Position numbers and translations under genes: made by a program. Positions 17,372-25,723 of a DNA stretch of 64,000 nt are shown here, piece by piece (position 1 is the first letter of the stretch; each line of letters begins with the position of its first letter). Under the pieces are notes generated by a model, which was not told the DNA's origin, did no database searches, and saw nothing but the letters and a program-made list of their open reading frames with translations. The DNA is from Myceligenerans indicum (GTDB taxonomy: Bacteria > Actinomycetota > Actinomycetes > Actinomycetales > Cellulomonadaceae): the NCBI RefSeq assembly GCF_016742955.1, contig NZ_JABBYC010000004.1, forward strand, positions 1-64,000, read 5' to 3'.

Positions 17372-18181
17372 CTAGATCACGCCCAGTGCCAGGGCGATGA
17401 TGCCGGCGGAGGCCATCAGCAGGGCCGTGCCGGGGTGCATGCCGATCGAGATCCGGAGGTCGTGCTTGCGCCAGACGAGCCAGACCGCCGGGAACAGGAA
17501 GATCACCTTCGACAGGTACGTCCAGGGCGACCAGAAGTGGTACACGGTGAACAGGACCGTGTTGACCAGCGGCGCCCACCTGCCGAGCTGCGGAAGGCGG
17601 GGGAGCAGGAAGCCGCGGAAGTAGAGCTCCTCGACGAGCGGCAGGGAGAATCCGGTGAACGGCAGGCACACCACCAGGGTCACGAGGACGGCGGTCCGGG
17701 AGTAGCCGTCGAGGTAGGTGGTGGCGCTGCCGCCGGCGCCCTTGTACTGGATCCACGTGAAGAACTGGTCGTAGAACCAGTTGTCCATCGGGACCAGGGC
17801 CAGCGACACCACGGTCATCCAGACGATGAGCGCGGCGATCAGGGCGGTGAGCTTGCCTCGGGAGATCGGCCTGCCCGTGTAGTGCAGGACCCCGCGCAGC
17901 GAGAGGCGGCCGTTGCGCTGGTGGCCCAGCCAGTACAGGCCGAGCAGGAGAGGGCCGAGCACGGCCGTGAGCGCGATGGCCCACGCCAGGAACGGCGGAT
18001 AGCCGACGGACAGGACGAACGGCTCGGCGAAGAGCAGGTAGACGGCGGTGATCAGGGCGCCGGGGACGAGGTGCAGCGCGAGGGACAGCACCAGCGGGTG
18101 GCGTTCACGGAGCAGTAGCTCGGCGACCGGGTGGATCCGGCGGCCTGCGGTGGTGGTCAGGGGGCTCGGTGTGTTCGTCAT
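17372..18181 (-). CDS. CPBP (CAAX/Abi) family intramembrane protease
   Basis: About 269 residues with seven or eight hydrophobic segments. CPBP motif 1 is intact (LVEELYFRGFLLPRL), followed by motif 2 VYHFWSP and the later motif ISIGMHPG. These Glu/His residues form the zinc site of CAAX-type intramembrane proteases; bacterial members are often tied to bacteriocin immunity or stress. GTG 18211 is an in-frame alternative, but ATG 18181 gives the same leaderless spacing as the ABC ATPase gene: CAGCAT ends 7 nt before ATG. Three heptamer repeats lie directly upstream. Confidence 0.88.
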   Translation of the reverse strand: MTNTPSPLTTTAGRRIHPVAELLLRERHPLVLSLALHLVPGALITAVYLLFAEPFVLSVGYPPFLAWAIALTAVLGPLLLGLYWLGHQRNGRLSLRGVLHYTGRPISRGKLTALIAALIVWMTVVSLALVPMDNWFYDQFFTWIQYKGAGGSATTYLDGYSRTAVLVTLVVCLPFTGFSLPLVEELYFRGFLLPRLPQLGRWAPLVNTVLFTVYHFWSPWTYLSKVIFLFPAVWLVWRKHDLRISIGMHPGTALLMASAGIIALALGVI

Positions 18182-18204
18182 GCCGCAGATGCTGGCCGGG
18201 CCGG

Positions 18205-18233
18205 CGAACACGGCGCTGACACGGTACTGACAC
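18205..18233 (-). promoter_or_regulatory. Triple 11-nt-periodic heptamer repeat (candidate SARP operator) before CPBP gene
   Basis: On the coding strand the heptamers GTGTCAG, GTGTCAG and GTGTTCG start at 18233, 18222 and 18211, 11 nt apart. The last ends 10 nt before CAGCAT (18194-18189) and 23 nt before ATG 18181. Sequence, period and distances match the repeat set before the ABC exporter about 1 kb away, so one SARP probably reads both. Confidence 0.7.
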
Positions 18234-18241
18234 GGCAGTCG

Positions 18242-18772
18242 TCACCGCTGACCTGCCGCGGGACGACGGCGGTCCGGTGCGGCCGTGTCGGTGAGGGGCT
18301 GCAACCGGAAGAGGCGCACCACCCGCCCCGACTCCCGTTCGTAGGACCGGTAGCCGGGCCACTGCGACTCGATGCGGGCCCAGACGGCGTCCCGCTCGTC
18401 GTCCTCGACGAGCGTGGCTCGGACCGGCATCCGCCGGCCGCGCACGCTGATCGTTGCGTCCGGGTGGGCCAGGAGGTTGTAGGTCCATGCGGGGTGCCTG
18501 CGCTGGGCGAACGCTGTGCCGGCCACGATCGCGCGGCCGTGCCCGTCGGGCGTGTACATCAGGTACGTCGTGCGTGGCTCGTCCGACCTGGCGCCCGTCG
18601 AGTACAGGACGAGCGACGGCACCAGCAGCGCGCTGAGCTGGAGGCGGCCGCCGGAGAGCCACGCGGTCAGCCGCTCGGCGGGCGGCAGCAGCACGGGACC
18701 GGCGGAGCGGAACGCCCGCGTGTGCGTCAGCGGGGCGATCGCGGAGCGGGCTGCGTGCAGGAGCCTGGCCAT
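18242..18772 (-). CDS. F420-dependent nitroreductase family protein (DDN-like)
   Basis: 176 residues from ATG 18772. The split beta-barrel DDN signature is present: LVLYSTGARSDEPRTTYLMY, then VAGTAFAQRRHPAWTYNLL, then HPDATISVRGR. Such proteins bind the deazaflavin F420 and reduce nitro compounds, quinones or enones. The upstream in-frame extension to 18940 crosses the beta-galactosidase operator and is rejected. Divergent from the beta-galactosidase gene. F420 supply is supported by the FO synthase gene in this window. Confidence 0.88.
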   Translation of the reverse strand: MARLLHAARSAIAPLTHTRAFRSAGPVLLPPAERLTAWLSGGRLQLSALLVPSLVLYSTGARSDEPRTTYLMYTPDGHGRAIVAGTAFAQRRHPAWTYNLLAHPDATISVRGRRMPVRATLVEDDERDAVWARIESQWPGYRSYERESGRVVRLFRLQPLTDTAAPDRRRPAAGQR

Positions 18773-18857
18773 CCGGCCATTCTTGCCCGGGCCCTCGCCC
18801 GGCGCCGCCCGGCCGCGAGGCACGGGCCGATCGACCATCCAGTGGTCGAATTCCCTT

Positions 18858-18873
18858 CGTTCAACGTTGAACG
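18858..18873. promoter_or_regulatory. Perfect 16-bp palindrome upstream of beta-galactosidase
   Basis: CGTTCAACGTTGAACG is its own reverse complement over all 16 bases. It lies 79 nt before the beta-galactosidase ATG and 86 nt before the divergent DDN-like start. The central CG and flanking arms resemble LacI/GalR-type operators. No LacI-family gene is present in the window, so the regulator must be encoded elsewhere. Confidence 0.65.
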
Positions 18874-18951
18874 GCCGGTGTACGGTCTCGACTGGTGCGT
18901 CCCGTCCGTGGCCGCGCCCGCCTCGCCGTCCGCCCGCCACCTGGAGGAGTC

Positions 18952-21930
18952 ATGCCCCTCGACCACGAGTCCGTCGCCCCGCCGGACGGTGTCGTCGCCC
19001 CGCGCTTCCGTCCGCCCGCCGGCGCCTCCAGCGCCGCCGCGGTGTCCCTCGACGGCGAGTGGCGGTTCCGCCTGTTCCCGCACCCCGACACCGGGGTGGA
19101 CCGTGCGGAGCCCGGCGACGGCTGGGACCGTCTGGCGGTGCCAGGCCACTGGCAGCTCGCGGGAGCCCCGCACTCCTGGCCGTACGGCGTACCCGAGTAC
19201 ACCAACGTGTTGTACCCGTTCCCGGTCGAGCCGCCCCATGTGCCCGACGACAACCCCACGGGCGAGTACCGCACGACGTTCAGCCTGCCCGCGGAATGGC
19301 CGGACGGCGGCCGCACCGTGCTGCGCTTCGAGGGGGTGGACTCCTGGTTCCAGGTGGCGCTCGACGGCGAGCTCCTGGCCACGTCGCACGGCTCCCGTCT
19401 GCCCACCGAGGTGGACCTCACGGGACGCCTCGGCCCGGGTGACCACCTCCTGGCGGTCCGCGTCACCAAGTGGTCGGCGATGTCGTACGTCGAGGACCAG
19501 GACCAGTGGTGGCTCTCGGGCATCTTCCGCGGCGTGACGCTGGAGCACCGTCCGGACGGCGGCATCGACGACGTCCGGGTCCGCGCGGACTACGACCACA
19601 CCACCGGCGTCGGCACCCTGCGGGTGGACACCGCGGCGGTCGTGGCCGCACCGGGCGCGGTCGCGGCGCGCGTGGCGGTGCCGGAGCTGGGCGTCGAGGC
19701 AGTGGCCGGCGAGGAGCTGCGGGTGCCCGTCGAGCCGTGGAGTGCCGAGCGGCCACGGCTCTACGACGTCGTCGTGGAGACCGGTACGGAGACGGTGACC
19801 CTCGCCGTCGGGTTCCGCACGGTCTCGATCACCGACGGGGTGTTCCTCGTCAACGGCCGTCCGGTGAAGCTGCGGGGTGCCAACCGGCACGAGTTCGACC
19901 CGCTTCGGGGGCGCGCGGTGACCCCGGAGCGGATGCTCGAGGACGTGCTGCTCATGAAGCGGCATCACCTCAACGCGGTCCGCACCAGCCACTACCCGCC
20001 GCACCCGCACTTCCTGGACCTGTGCGACCGGTACGGCCTCTACGTCGTCGACGAGAACGACCTGGAGACGCACGGCTTCCTCGACGAGGGCTGGTCCGGC
20101 AACCCGGTGGACGACCCGGAGTGGACCGACGTGCTCGTCGACCGCGTCACCAGGATGGTGCGCCGCGACGGCCACCACGCGAGCATCATCCTGTGGTCGC
20201 TCGGCAACGAGGCGGGCGGCGGGCGCAACGTCCGCGCGATGGCCGACGCCGTCCGCGGGCTCGACCCGAGCCGTCCCGTCCACTACGAGGGCGACTGGTC
20301 GAGCGACCACGTCGACGTGTACTCGCGGATGTACGCCCCCACCGAGGAGGTGGCCCTCATCGGCCAGGGCGTCGAGCCTCCGCTCGAACGGGCGAACGCG
20401 GACGCCCGGCGTCGGGCCATGCCGTTCGTCCTGTGCGAGTACGCGCACGCGATGGGCAACGGCCCGGGTGGCCTCGCCGACTACGACGCGCTCTTCGACC
20501 GGTACCCGCGGCTGCTCGGCGGGTTCGTCTGGGAGTGGATCGACCACGGCCTGACGCGGGCCGACGCCGACGGCACGCTGTTCGCGGCGTACGGCGGCGA
20601 CTTCGGCGAGCGGATCCACGACGGCACGTTCATCGCCGACGGCCTGCTTCTCCCGGACCGCACGCCCTCGCCGGGGCTGCGCGAGACGGCGGCGGTGTTC
20701 GCGCCGGTGCGCATCGACGCCCGGCCCGACGGCACCCTGCTGGTGCGCAACCGGTACGCCTTCCGGGACACGAGCCACGCCGAGCTGCGCTGGACGCTGC
20801 ACCGCGGCGAGGACGAGCTCGCCACCGGAAAACTCGACCTGGTGCTCGACGCCGGCGACGAGGCGGTGGTGCGTCCGCCCGCGGACCTGCCGCTGCCGGA
20901 GCCGGGCGAAGCTCCCGTCTGGTGGACCCTGCGCGCCGTCCAGCAGAGCCCGGACACGTTCGAGGAGTCCTGGCTCGAGCCCGGGTTCGTGCTCGGTGCC
21001 GGGCAGCTCCGGGTGGTGGATCGGGCGCCGCTGCCTGCCCCGGCAGGCCGGGTCACCGCCCACCCCGAGGGCGGCTACCAGGCCGGCCCGGCCCGCTTCG
21101 ACGCGCGGGGCGACCTCGTCGCCCTCGCGGGCCGCGCGGTGCACACCTTCCGGGTGGACGCCTGGCGGGCACCCACCGACAACGACCGTGCCGCGGGCGG
21201 CGGGCAGGAGCGCTCCGACCTGGAGAACTGGCGCCACGCGGGCCTGCACCTGCTCGCCGAGCGCAAGGCCGGAGTCCACGTCGGCGAGGACGGGGCGCTC
21301 GAGATCGACGCACGTGTCGCCGGCCCGACGACGCGTGCGGGCTTCGCCGCCCGGTACCGCTGGCAGCCGGTCACCGACACGCCTGACGCCGTCGACCTGC
21401 TGATCGACGTCCGGCCGGAGGGCCGGTGGCCGCAGAGCGTCGCCCGTCTCGGGGTGGTGCTGGTCCTCGACGAGCCGCGGGCCATGGACGCGGGGGTGCG
21501 CTGGACCGGGCTCGGTCCCGACGAGTCGTACGCGGACTCCCGCACGGCCGCCCTCGGGGGCGCCTGGCGACACACCGTCGCGGACTGGCAGACCCGCTAC
21601 ACCCACCCGCAGGAGAACGGCGCGCGGCGCGGCGTCACGAGCGCCGTCCTGTCCTTCGCGGACGGCTCCGGACTGCGGGTCGACGCCGGAGAGGTGACCG
21701 TCGGCGCACGGCCTCAGGACGGGGTCGAGCTGTCGCTGCGCCCGTGGTCCGACGACGCGCTGGACCGCGCGGCGCACCCGCACGAGCTCATGCCCGACGG
21801 CCTGCTCCGGCTGCACCTCGACGCCGCCCAGCACGGCGTCGGCAGCGCCGCCTGCGGGCCCGGTGTCCTGCCGAACGCGCAGCTTCACGCGGCGCCCGTG
21901 CTGATGCGGCTGCGGCTGACCGCGCTCTGA
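18952..21930 (+). CDS. lacZ: Beta-galactosidase, GH2 LacZ type
   Basis: 992 residues from ATG 18952 with GGAGGAG just upstream. Standard five-domain LacZ layout: N-terminal sugar-binding domain (LAVPGHWQLAGAP, VPEYTNVLYPFPV), immunoglobulin-like linker, catalytic barrel and C-terminal Bgal small-chain domain (TDNDRAAGGG, GLGPDESYADS). Catalytic acid/base Glu420 lies in SLGNEAGGG and nucleophile Glu496 in VLCEYAHAMGNG. No signal peptide, so it is cytoplasmic and hydrolyses imported beta-galactosides. Likely controlled through the palindrome upstream. Confidence 0.95.
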   Translation: MPLDHESVAPPDGVVAPRFRPPAGASSAAAVSLDGEWRFRLFPHPDTGVDRAEPGDGWDRLAVPGHWQLAGAPHSWPYGVPEYTNVLYPFPVEPPHVPDDNPTGEYRTTFSLPAEWPDGGRTVLRFEGVDSWFQVALDGELLATSHGSRLPTEVDLTGRLGPGDHLLAVRVTKWSAMSYVEDQDQWWLSGIFRGVTLEHRPDGGIDDVRVRADYDHTTGVGTLRVDTAAVVAAPGAVAARVAVPELGVEAVAGEELRVPVEPWSAERPRLYDVVVETGTETVTLAVGFRTVSITDGVFLVNGRPVKLRGANRHEFDPLRGRAVTPERMLEDVLLMKRHHLNAVRTSHYPPHPHFLDLCDRYGLYVVDENDLETHGFLDEGWSGNPVDDPEWTDVLVDRVTRMVRRDGHHASIILWSLGNEAGGGRNVRAMADAVRGLDPSRPVHYEGDWSSDHVDVYSRMYAPTEEVALIGQGVEPPLERANADARRRAMPFVLCEYAHAMGNGPGGLADYDALFDRYPRLLGGFVWEWIDHGLTRADADGTLFAAYGGDFGERIHDGTFIADGLLLPDRTPSPGLRETAAVFAPVRIDARPDGTLLVRNRYAFRDTSHAELRWTLHRGEDELATGKLDLVLDAGDEAVVRPPADLPLPEPGEAPVWWTLRAVQQSPDTFEESWLEPGFVLGAGQLRVVDRAPLPAPAGRVTAHPEGGYQAGPARFDARGDLVALAGRAVHTFRVDAWRAPTDNDRAAGGGQERSDLENWRHAGLHLLAERKAGVHVGEDGALEIDARVAGPTTRAGFAARYRWQPVTDTPDAVDLLIDVRPEGRWPQSVARLGVVLVLDEPRAMDAGVRWTGLGPDESYADSRTAALGGAWRHTVADWQTRYTHPQENGARRGVTSAVLSFADGSGLRVDAGEVTVGARPQDGVELSLRPWSDDALDRAAHPHELMPDGLLRLHLDAAQHGVGSAACGPGVLPNAQLHAAPVLMRLRLTAL

Positions 21931-21993
21931 GCCGCGCCGCGCTCGTCCTCCCGCCTGGCGCGTCCGCGGATGCGCCGGGGGGTGGACCGGGCG

Positions 21994-22485
21994 TTATCCG
22001 AAGGGGGTGGCGCGCGCGGGCTGCCCGTCACCGTCCAGCCGGCCCCGGATGACCTCCGTCACCTGAGCCAGGGCGTCGAGCTGCTCCGGGCTGAGCGCGT
22101 CGATCACGAGCCGGCGGGCGGTGGCCAGGTGTCCCGGCATGGCGCGCACCAGGGCGCTCCTGCCCTCCGGTGTCAGGCGCACGTTCGTCGCACGCCCGTC
22201 CTCCGGGCACGGGAAGCGGTCCGCCAGCCCGCGCTTCTCCAGCCGTGAGCACACGTGCGACAGGCGCGGCAGCGTGGAGCTCGTGGTCTCCGCCAGCGCC
22301 GTCATGCGCATCGTCTGCTCCGGCGCGAACCGCAGCACGCTGAGCACGAAGAACTCGAAGTGGGTCATGCCCGAGTCCTGCTTGAGCTGTGAGTCCAGGG
22401 CGGCCGGCAGCAGCTGGCACACCGTGATCAGGCCGAGCCATGCCGCGGACTCCTGCTCGTTCATCCGAGCAACCTGGAATGTCAT
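21994..22485 (-). CDS. MarR family transcriptional regulator
   Basis: About 163 residues. Winged-helix core: FEFFVLSVLRFAPEQTMRM, LAETTSSTLPRLSHVCSRLE, KRGLADRF and an EDGRATNVRLTPEG wing. Start choice is uncertain: ATG 22485 lies 6 nt after TACGGT with no Shine-Dalgarno (leaderless), ATG 22464 is an alternative, and TTG 22515 would run into the operator. It is divergent from an NAD(P)-binding gene and a VOC dioxygenase gene, and two matching operators lie between them. The set resembles MhqR/YodB quinone-stress control. Confidence 0.88.
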   Translation of the reverse strand: MTFQVARMNEQESAAWLGLITVCQLLPAALDSQLKQDSGMTHFEFFVLSVLRFAPEQTMRMTALAETTSSTLPRLSHVCSRLEKRGLADRFPCPEDGRATNVRLTPEGRSALVRAMPGHLATARRLVIDALSPEQLDALAQVTEVIRGRLDGDGQPARATPFG

Positions 22486-22503
22486 GGCACTACCGTACGT
22501 TAC

Positions 22504-22557
22504 TTGTAGCGACAACCAAAGCGTGGCATGCTGAGATCACTCAGTTGTCGCAACAAC
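22504..22557. promoter_or_regulatory. Paired MarR-type operators in divergent promoter
   Basis: TTGTAGCGACAA (22504-22515) and GTTGTCGCAACAAC (22544-22557) share TTGT-N4-ACAA arms and are 41 bp apart, about four helical turns. The first sits in the spacer of the likely marR promoter, between TTTGGT and TACGGT on the minus strand. The second lies 18 nt before the downstream ATG 22576. Occupancy would shut both directions. Confidence 0.65.
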
Positions 22558-22575
22558 CAACAAGGAGTGGACGAC

Positions 22576-23199
22576 ATGACGACAGTGACGATCATCGGTG
22601 CGGGCAACCAGGCAGGCGCCGTCGCGGCCCTGGCGACGAAGGCCGGCGCGGGAGTGCAGATCCTGGCGCGCGACGCCGGGAAGGCGAACGCCGTGGCCGC
22701 GCCGCTGGGTGCGGCGTCGGGCAGCCTGGGCGAGCCGATCACGGGTGACCTCGTGGTCCTCGCGGTGCCCTACCCGGCCGTGGCGGAGATCCTCGACGCC
22801 TACGCCGGAGGCCTGGCGGGCAAGGCCGTGGTGGATGTCACCAACCCGGTCGACTTCGCCACCTTCGACGACCTGGTCGTCCCGGCCGACTCCTCCGCCG
22901 CCCAGGTCATCCAGGACGCGGCGCCCGAGGCCCGCGTCGTCAAGGCGTTCAACACGAACTTCGGCGCGACCCTGGCCACCGGGACCGCGGGTTCGCAGAC
23001 CGCCACCGTCCTGATCGCGGGTGACGACGCGGACGCCAAGCAGACCGTCGCCGACCTCGCCAAGGGTGCCGGTCTCCGGGCCGTGGACGCCGGCGCACTG
23101 AAGCGGGCCCGGGAGCTGGAGGCTCTCGGATTCCTCGCCATCACCCTCGCCGCGGGCGAGAAGACCACGTGGACCGGCGGCTTCGTCCTCGCCGACTGA
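22576..23199 (+). CDS. NADPH-dependent F420 reductase-like / NAD(P)-binding oxidoreductase
   Basis: 207 residues from ATG 22576, with AAGGAG upstream. A Rossmann start (TVTIIGAGNQAGAVAALA) is followed by the DVTNPVDF and VVKAFNTNFG motifs of the F420H2:NADP+ oxidoreductase-like family (YadG/NpdG-like). It could regenerate F420H2 or act as a stand-alone NAD(P)H reductase; the family contains both. It lies between a MarR repressor and a VOC dioxygenase, which suggests a role against quinones or aromatic electrophiles. Confidence 0.82.
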   Translation: MTTVTIIGAGNQAGAVAALATKAGAGVQILARDAGKANAVAAPLGAASGSLGEPITGDLVVLAVPYPAVAEILDAYAGGLAGKAVVDVTNPVDFATFDDLVVPADSSAAQVIQDAAPEARVVKAFNTNFGATLATGTAGSQTATVLIAGDDADAKQTVADLAKGAGLRAVDAGALKRARELEALGFLAITLAAGEKTTWTGGFVLAD

Positions 23200-23227
23200 C
23201 GCCGGGCCGCACGCGGAGGAGAGTCTC

Positions 23228-24136
23228 ATGACCGTACCCACCTGGACGCCGGCCGCCGTCCCCACCTCGGGGGCGGCACCCGACGGCACACGCATGGACA
23301 CCGTGCAGCTGCTGGTGCACGACCTGGACGCGATGACCGCCTTCTACCAGCAGGCGGTCACCCTGGACGTGCTCGACCAGTCCGGACCGACCACGACCCT
23401 CGGCCGCGGCGGCGTGGCGTCCATGGTGCTGCGCCAGGAGAAGGAACTGCCAGGACAGGACCGCCACGGTGCGGGCCTGTACCACACGGCGATCCTGTTC
23501 CAGGACGAGCGCCGGCTGGCGGGCGCGCTCGCGTCGATGGCGCAACGGGCCGGACACCTGTACCAGGGCAGCGCCGACCACCTGGTCAGCGAGGCGTTCT
23601 ACTTCGCCGACCCCGAGGGCAACGGCCTCGAGCTCTACCGGGACCGGCCACGGGAACAGTGGCAGATCGGCTCGAACGGAACCATCCGCATGGGTGCCGA
23701 ACTCCTCGACCCCCAACGGTTCCTGTCCCGGTGGTACGACCCGTCCGCCCCTGACGACGGCGCGTCCGCGGCGATCGGCCACATCCATCTCCAGGTGGGC
23801 GACATCCCCACGGCGCGCCGCTTCTACGAGGGAGTCCTGGGCTTCGACGTCACCTGGGCCATGGACAGCGCCCTGTTCCTGTCCGCGGGCGGATACCACC
23901 ACCACATCGGTCTGAACACGTGGCACAGCGCCGGTGCGGGGCCCCGGGCCGCGACCCTCGGCCTCGGCGACGTCCGCATTCTCGTGCCCACCCGCGAGGA
24001 CGTCGAAGCGCTCGCCGACCGCCTGCGCCATCACAGGATCGAGGCGGCCGACGACGGGCGGGCGCTCCGGTTCGCCGACCCCTGGGGCACCCGGCTCGCG
24101 GTCACACCGGCAGGAGCGGACGGTCAGGGGTCCTGA
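23228..24136 (+). CDS. VOC family protein, CatE-like ring-cleaving dioxygenase
   Basis: 302 residues with two vicinal-oxygen-chelate modules (about 22-135 and 183-290). Likely metal ligands are the His in GAGLYHTAILF and GHIHLQVGD and the Glu in NGLELYRDR. The duplicated layout matches CatE/CatB-type catechol 2,3-dioxygenases such as those of the Bacillus MhqR/YodB regulons. GGAGGAG lies six bases before ATG 23228, 28 nt after the previous gene. Expected to open catecholic rings formed from quinones; the substrate is inferred. Confidence 0.85.
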   Translation: MTVPTWTPAAVPTSGAAPDGTRMDTVQLLVHDLDAMTAFYQQAVTLDVLDQSGPTTTLGRGGVASMVLRQEKELPGQDRHGAGLYHTAILFQDERRLAGALASMAQRAGHLYQGSADHLVSEAFYFADPEGNGLELYRDRPREQWQIGSNGTIRMGAELLDPQRFLSRWYDPSAPDDGASAAIGHIHLQVGDIPTARRFYEGVLGFDVTWAMDSALFLSAGGYHHHIGLNTWHSAGAGPRAATLGLGDVRILVPTREDVEALADRLRHHRIEAADDGRALRFADPWGTRLAVTPAGADGQGS

Positions 24137-24140
24137 CCGA

Positions 24141-24169
24141 GGAGGGGCGCGCACGCGACGCGCCCCTCC
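24141..24169. terminator. Bidirectional hairpin between convergent genes
   Basis: GGAGGGGCGCG (24141-24151) pairs perfectly with CGCGCCCCTCC (24159-24169) across a 7-nt loop. It lies between the 3' ends of the VOC gene and the DUF1906 gene. There is no T-tract, as is common for actinobacterial hairpin terminators. Confidence 0.6.
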
Positions 24170-24181
24170 GCCCGGACGGGC

Positions 24182-25507
24182 TCACCGGCAGCGGGGAACC
24201 GGCCGGCTCCATGTCGTGTTGGACCGGTTCGAGACGTAGTAGTCGCTGACCCAGCGTCCGTCACGCAGCTTGTTCCACACGGAGGTGGTCCGGACGTTGC
24301 TGCCCTTCTTCTGGCAGATCACCAAGGCCAGCGAGCCTCGAGGCAGGGGGCTTCCCGTGGTCGGGTACGACGTCCCGGGGCCGGTGCGGGTGTTGAGCGC
24401 GCTGGCCGTCACCTGCCCGGGGTAGGTGCAACGCGGAACGGCGCGGGTGAAACCTGTGCGAGACGGGGTCGAGACGTAGCGGTCGGTGACCCACGCCCCG
24501 TTGCTCAGCCGGTCCCACACCCGCGTGGAGCCGATCTTCTTTCCGCGGGACTGGCACACCACCCGCAGCGAGGCGCCCGGCGCGTACTTGCGTACCACGG
24601 GGTAGGAGGTGGAGGGGCCCTTGCGCGCGTTCAGCGACACGGTACTGGTCACCTTGTAGGTGCGGGTGACCGTGGCGACCGGCGCCTTGATCCTGTCGGA
24701 GTCGATGTTGATCGTGACCCCGCCCCATGTCTCCCGGTGGCCACCGCGGTACTGCTTCGCCCGCTGGTAGACCGACCACTGCCAGTTCGGCGCGGTCGGC
24801 CAGCCGGTGAGCGACTCCGACCCGTCCCAACGGGCCATCCACACCGCGTCCGGCCGGGCGACCTTGGTCGAGTTGTAGACGTCGGACAGGTCTCGCAGTC
24901 CGGAGTTCTGATGGACGTACACGCCGGCCAGGTACCCCTTCGCGTGCAGGGTCTTGGTCCAGGCGGAGACGTACCGGCGCACGGCCGTACGGCACGAGGA
25001 CTTGGAGCGGTCGTAGTGCTCGATGTCCGCGTACAGCGCGCTCCCCGGACGCAGGCTCAGGGCCTTGGCGCGCGCGACCGCGTCCGTGGCGTCCGAAGTG
25101 CCTCGTGAGGTCGCGTTGGACGCCCGGAAGTGGTAGTGCTTGCCGCCGAGTATGCAGTACGGCTGGTACCCGACATAGGTGGGCAGCAGCTTCCAGCCCG
25201 CCTTGGTGGCGCCACGCACCCATGACTTGCTCAGGTTCGGCTGCGCGCAGGCGCGGTTCCTGCCGCCGAAGTAGACGTTCACCGCCGTGTACGGCGAGGT
25301 CCCCTTCCATGCCTTCAACGCCGTGAGCGACGGCGCGGTACAGGCGTCGAAGCCGAGCCGATTGGCTCGGGTCGCCGTCGAGCCGGAGGGATACGCCACC
25401 GGCGTCTCCGGTTCGGCCGACGCGGGTGTGACGAGCCCGACGAGCAGGAGCGCGAGGCTGCCGGTGAACGCGGCCAGTGCGCGGACGATCGTTCGTTCAG
25501 TGGCCAT
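24182..25507 (-). CDS. Secreted DUF1906 glycoside-hydrolase-like protein with two SH3-type domains
   Basis: 441 residues. A Tat/Sec-like signal peptide ends near PASA (about residue 31). Residues ~48-275 match the DUF1906/Rv2525c glycoside-hydrolase-like TIM barrel (RLGFDACTAPSL, AVNVYFGG, ALYADIEHYDRS, NIDSDRI). Two bacterial SH3 modules follow, each with the Arg-x-GP-S/T-x-SYP motif (LNARKGPSTSYPVV and LNTRTGPGTSYPTT). Such proteins act at the cell wall, probably on peptidoglycan or another envelope polymer. Monocistronic; 25508-25723 upstream holds no gene. Confidence 0.85.
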   Translation of the reverse strand: MATERTIVRALAAFTGSLALLLVGLVTPASAEPETPVAYPSGSTATRANRLGFDACTAPSLTALKAWKGTSPYTAVNVYFGGRNRACAQPNLSKSWVRGATKAGWKLLPTYVGYQPYCILGGKHYHFRASNATSRGTSDATDAVARAKALSLRPGSALYADIEHYDRSKSSCRTAVRRYVSAWTKTLHAKGYLAGVYVHQNSGLRDLSDVYNSTKVARPDAVWMARWDGSESLTGWPTAPNWQWSVYQRAKQYRGGHRETWGGVTINIDSDRIKAPVATVTRTYKVTSTVSLNARKGPSTSYPVVRKYAPGASLRVVCQSRGKKIGSTRVWDRLSNGAWVTDRYVSTPSRTGFTRAVPRCTYPGQVTASALNTRTGPGTSYPTTGSPLPRGSLALVICQKKGSNVRTTSVWNKLRDGRWVSDYYVSNRSNTTWSRPVPRCR

Positions 25508-25723
25508 GCCATATCTCCGATTGGATCCGGATCATCAAAGTTCAGGACATCTACGGCCCAGGATCAGTGTCACCTCAAATGCTCCCCGGCGCTCGCCGAC
25601 GCAGGGCCCGGGGGCTCGGGACCAAAGCCCCTGCCCTCCGTGCGGTGCGGGTGACGAGGCTTGACACCAGCGGGAGAGGTGACTCGGAGTGTCTCCGATC
25701 CGTCGTCCGAGGGGACCAGAGCA

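Noticed and set aside
18182..18211. GTG 18211 as start of the CPBP protease
   Set aside because: It would place the start within the heptamer repeats; ATG 18181 gives the same promoter spacing as the ABC ATPase gene.
18773..18940. N-terminal extension of the DDN-like protein
   Set aside because: The added residues cross the 16-bp palindrome and do not resemble the family; ATG 18772 gives normal length.
18727..21888. Open frame of 1053 codons antisense to the beta-galactosidase
   Set aside because: Composition and position show it is a shadow of the GH2 gene; no protein-like motifs.
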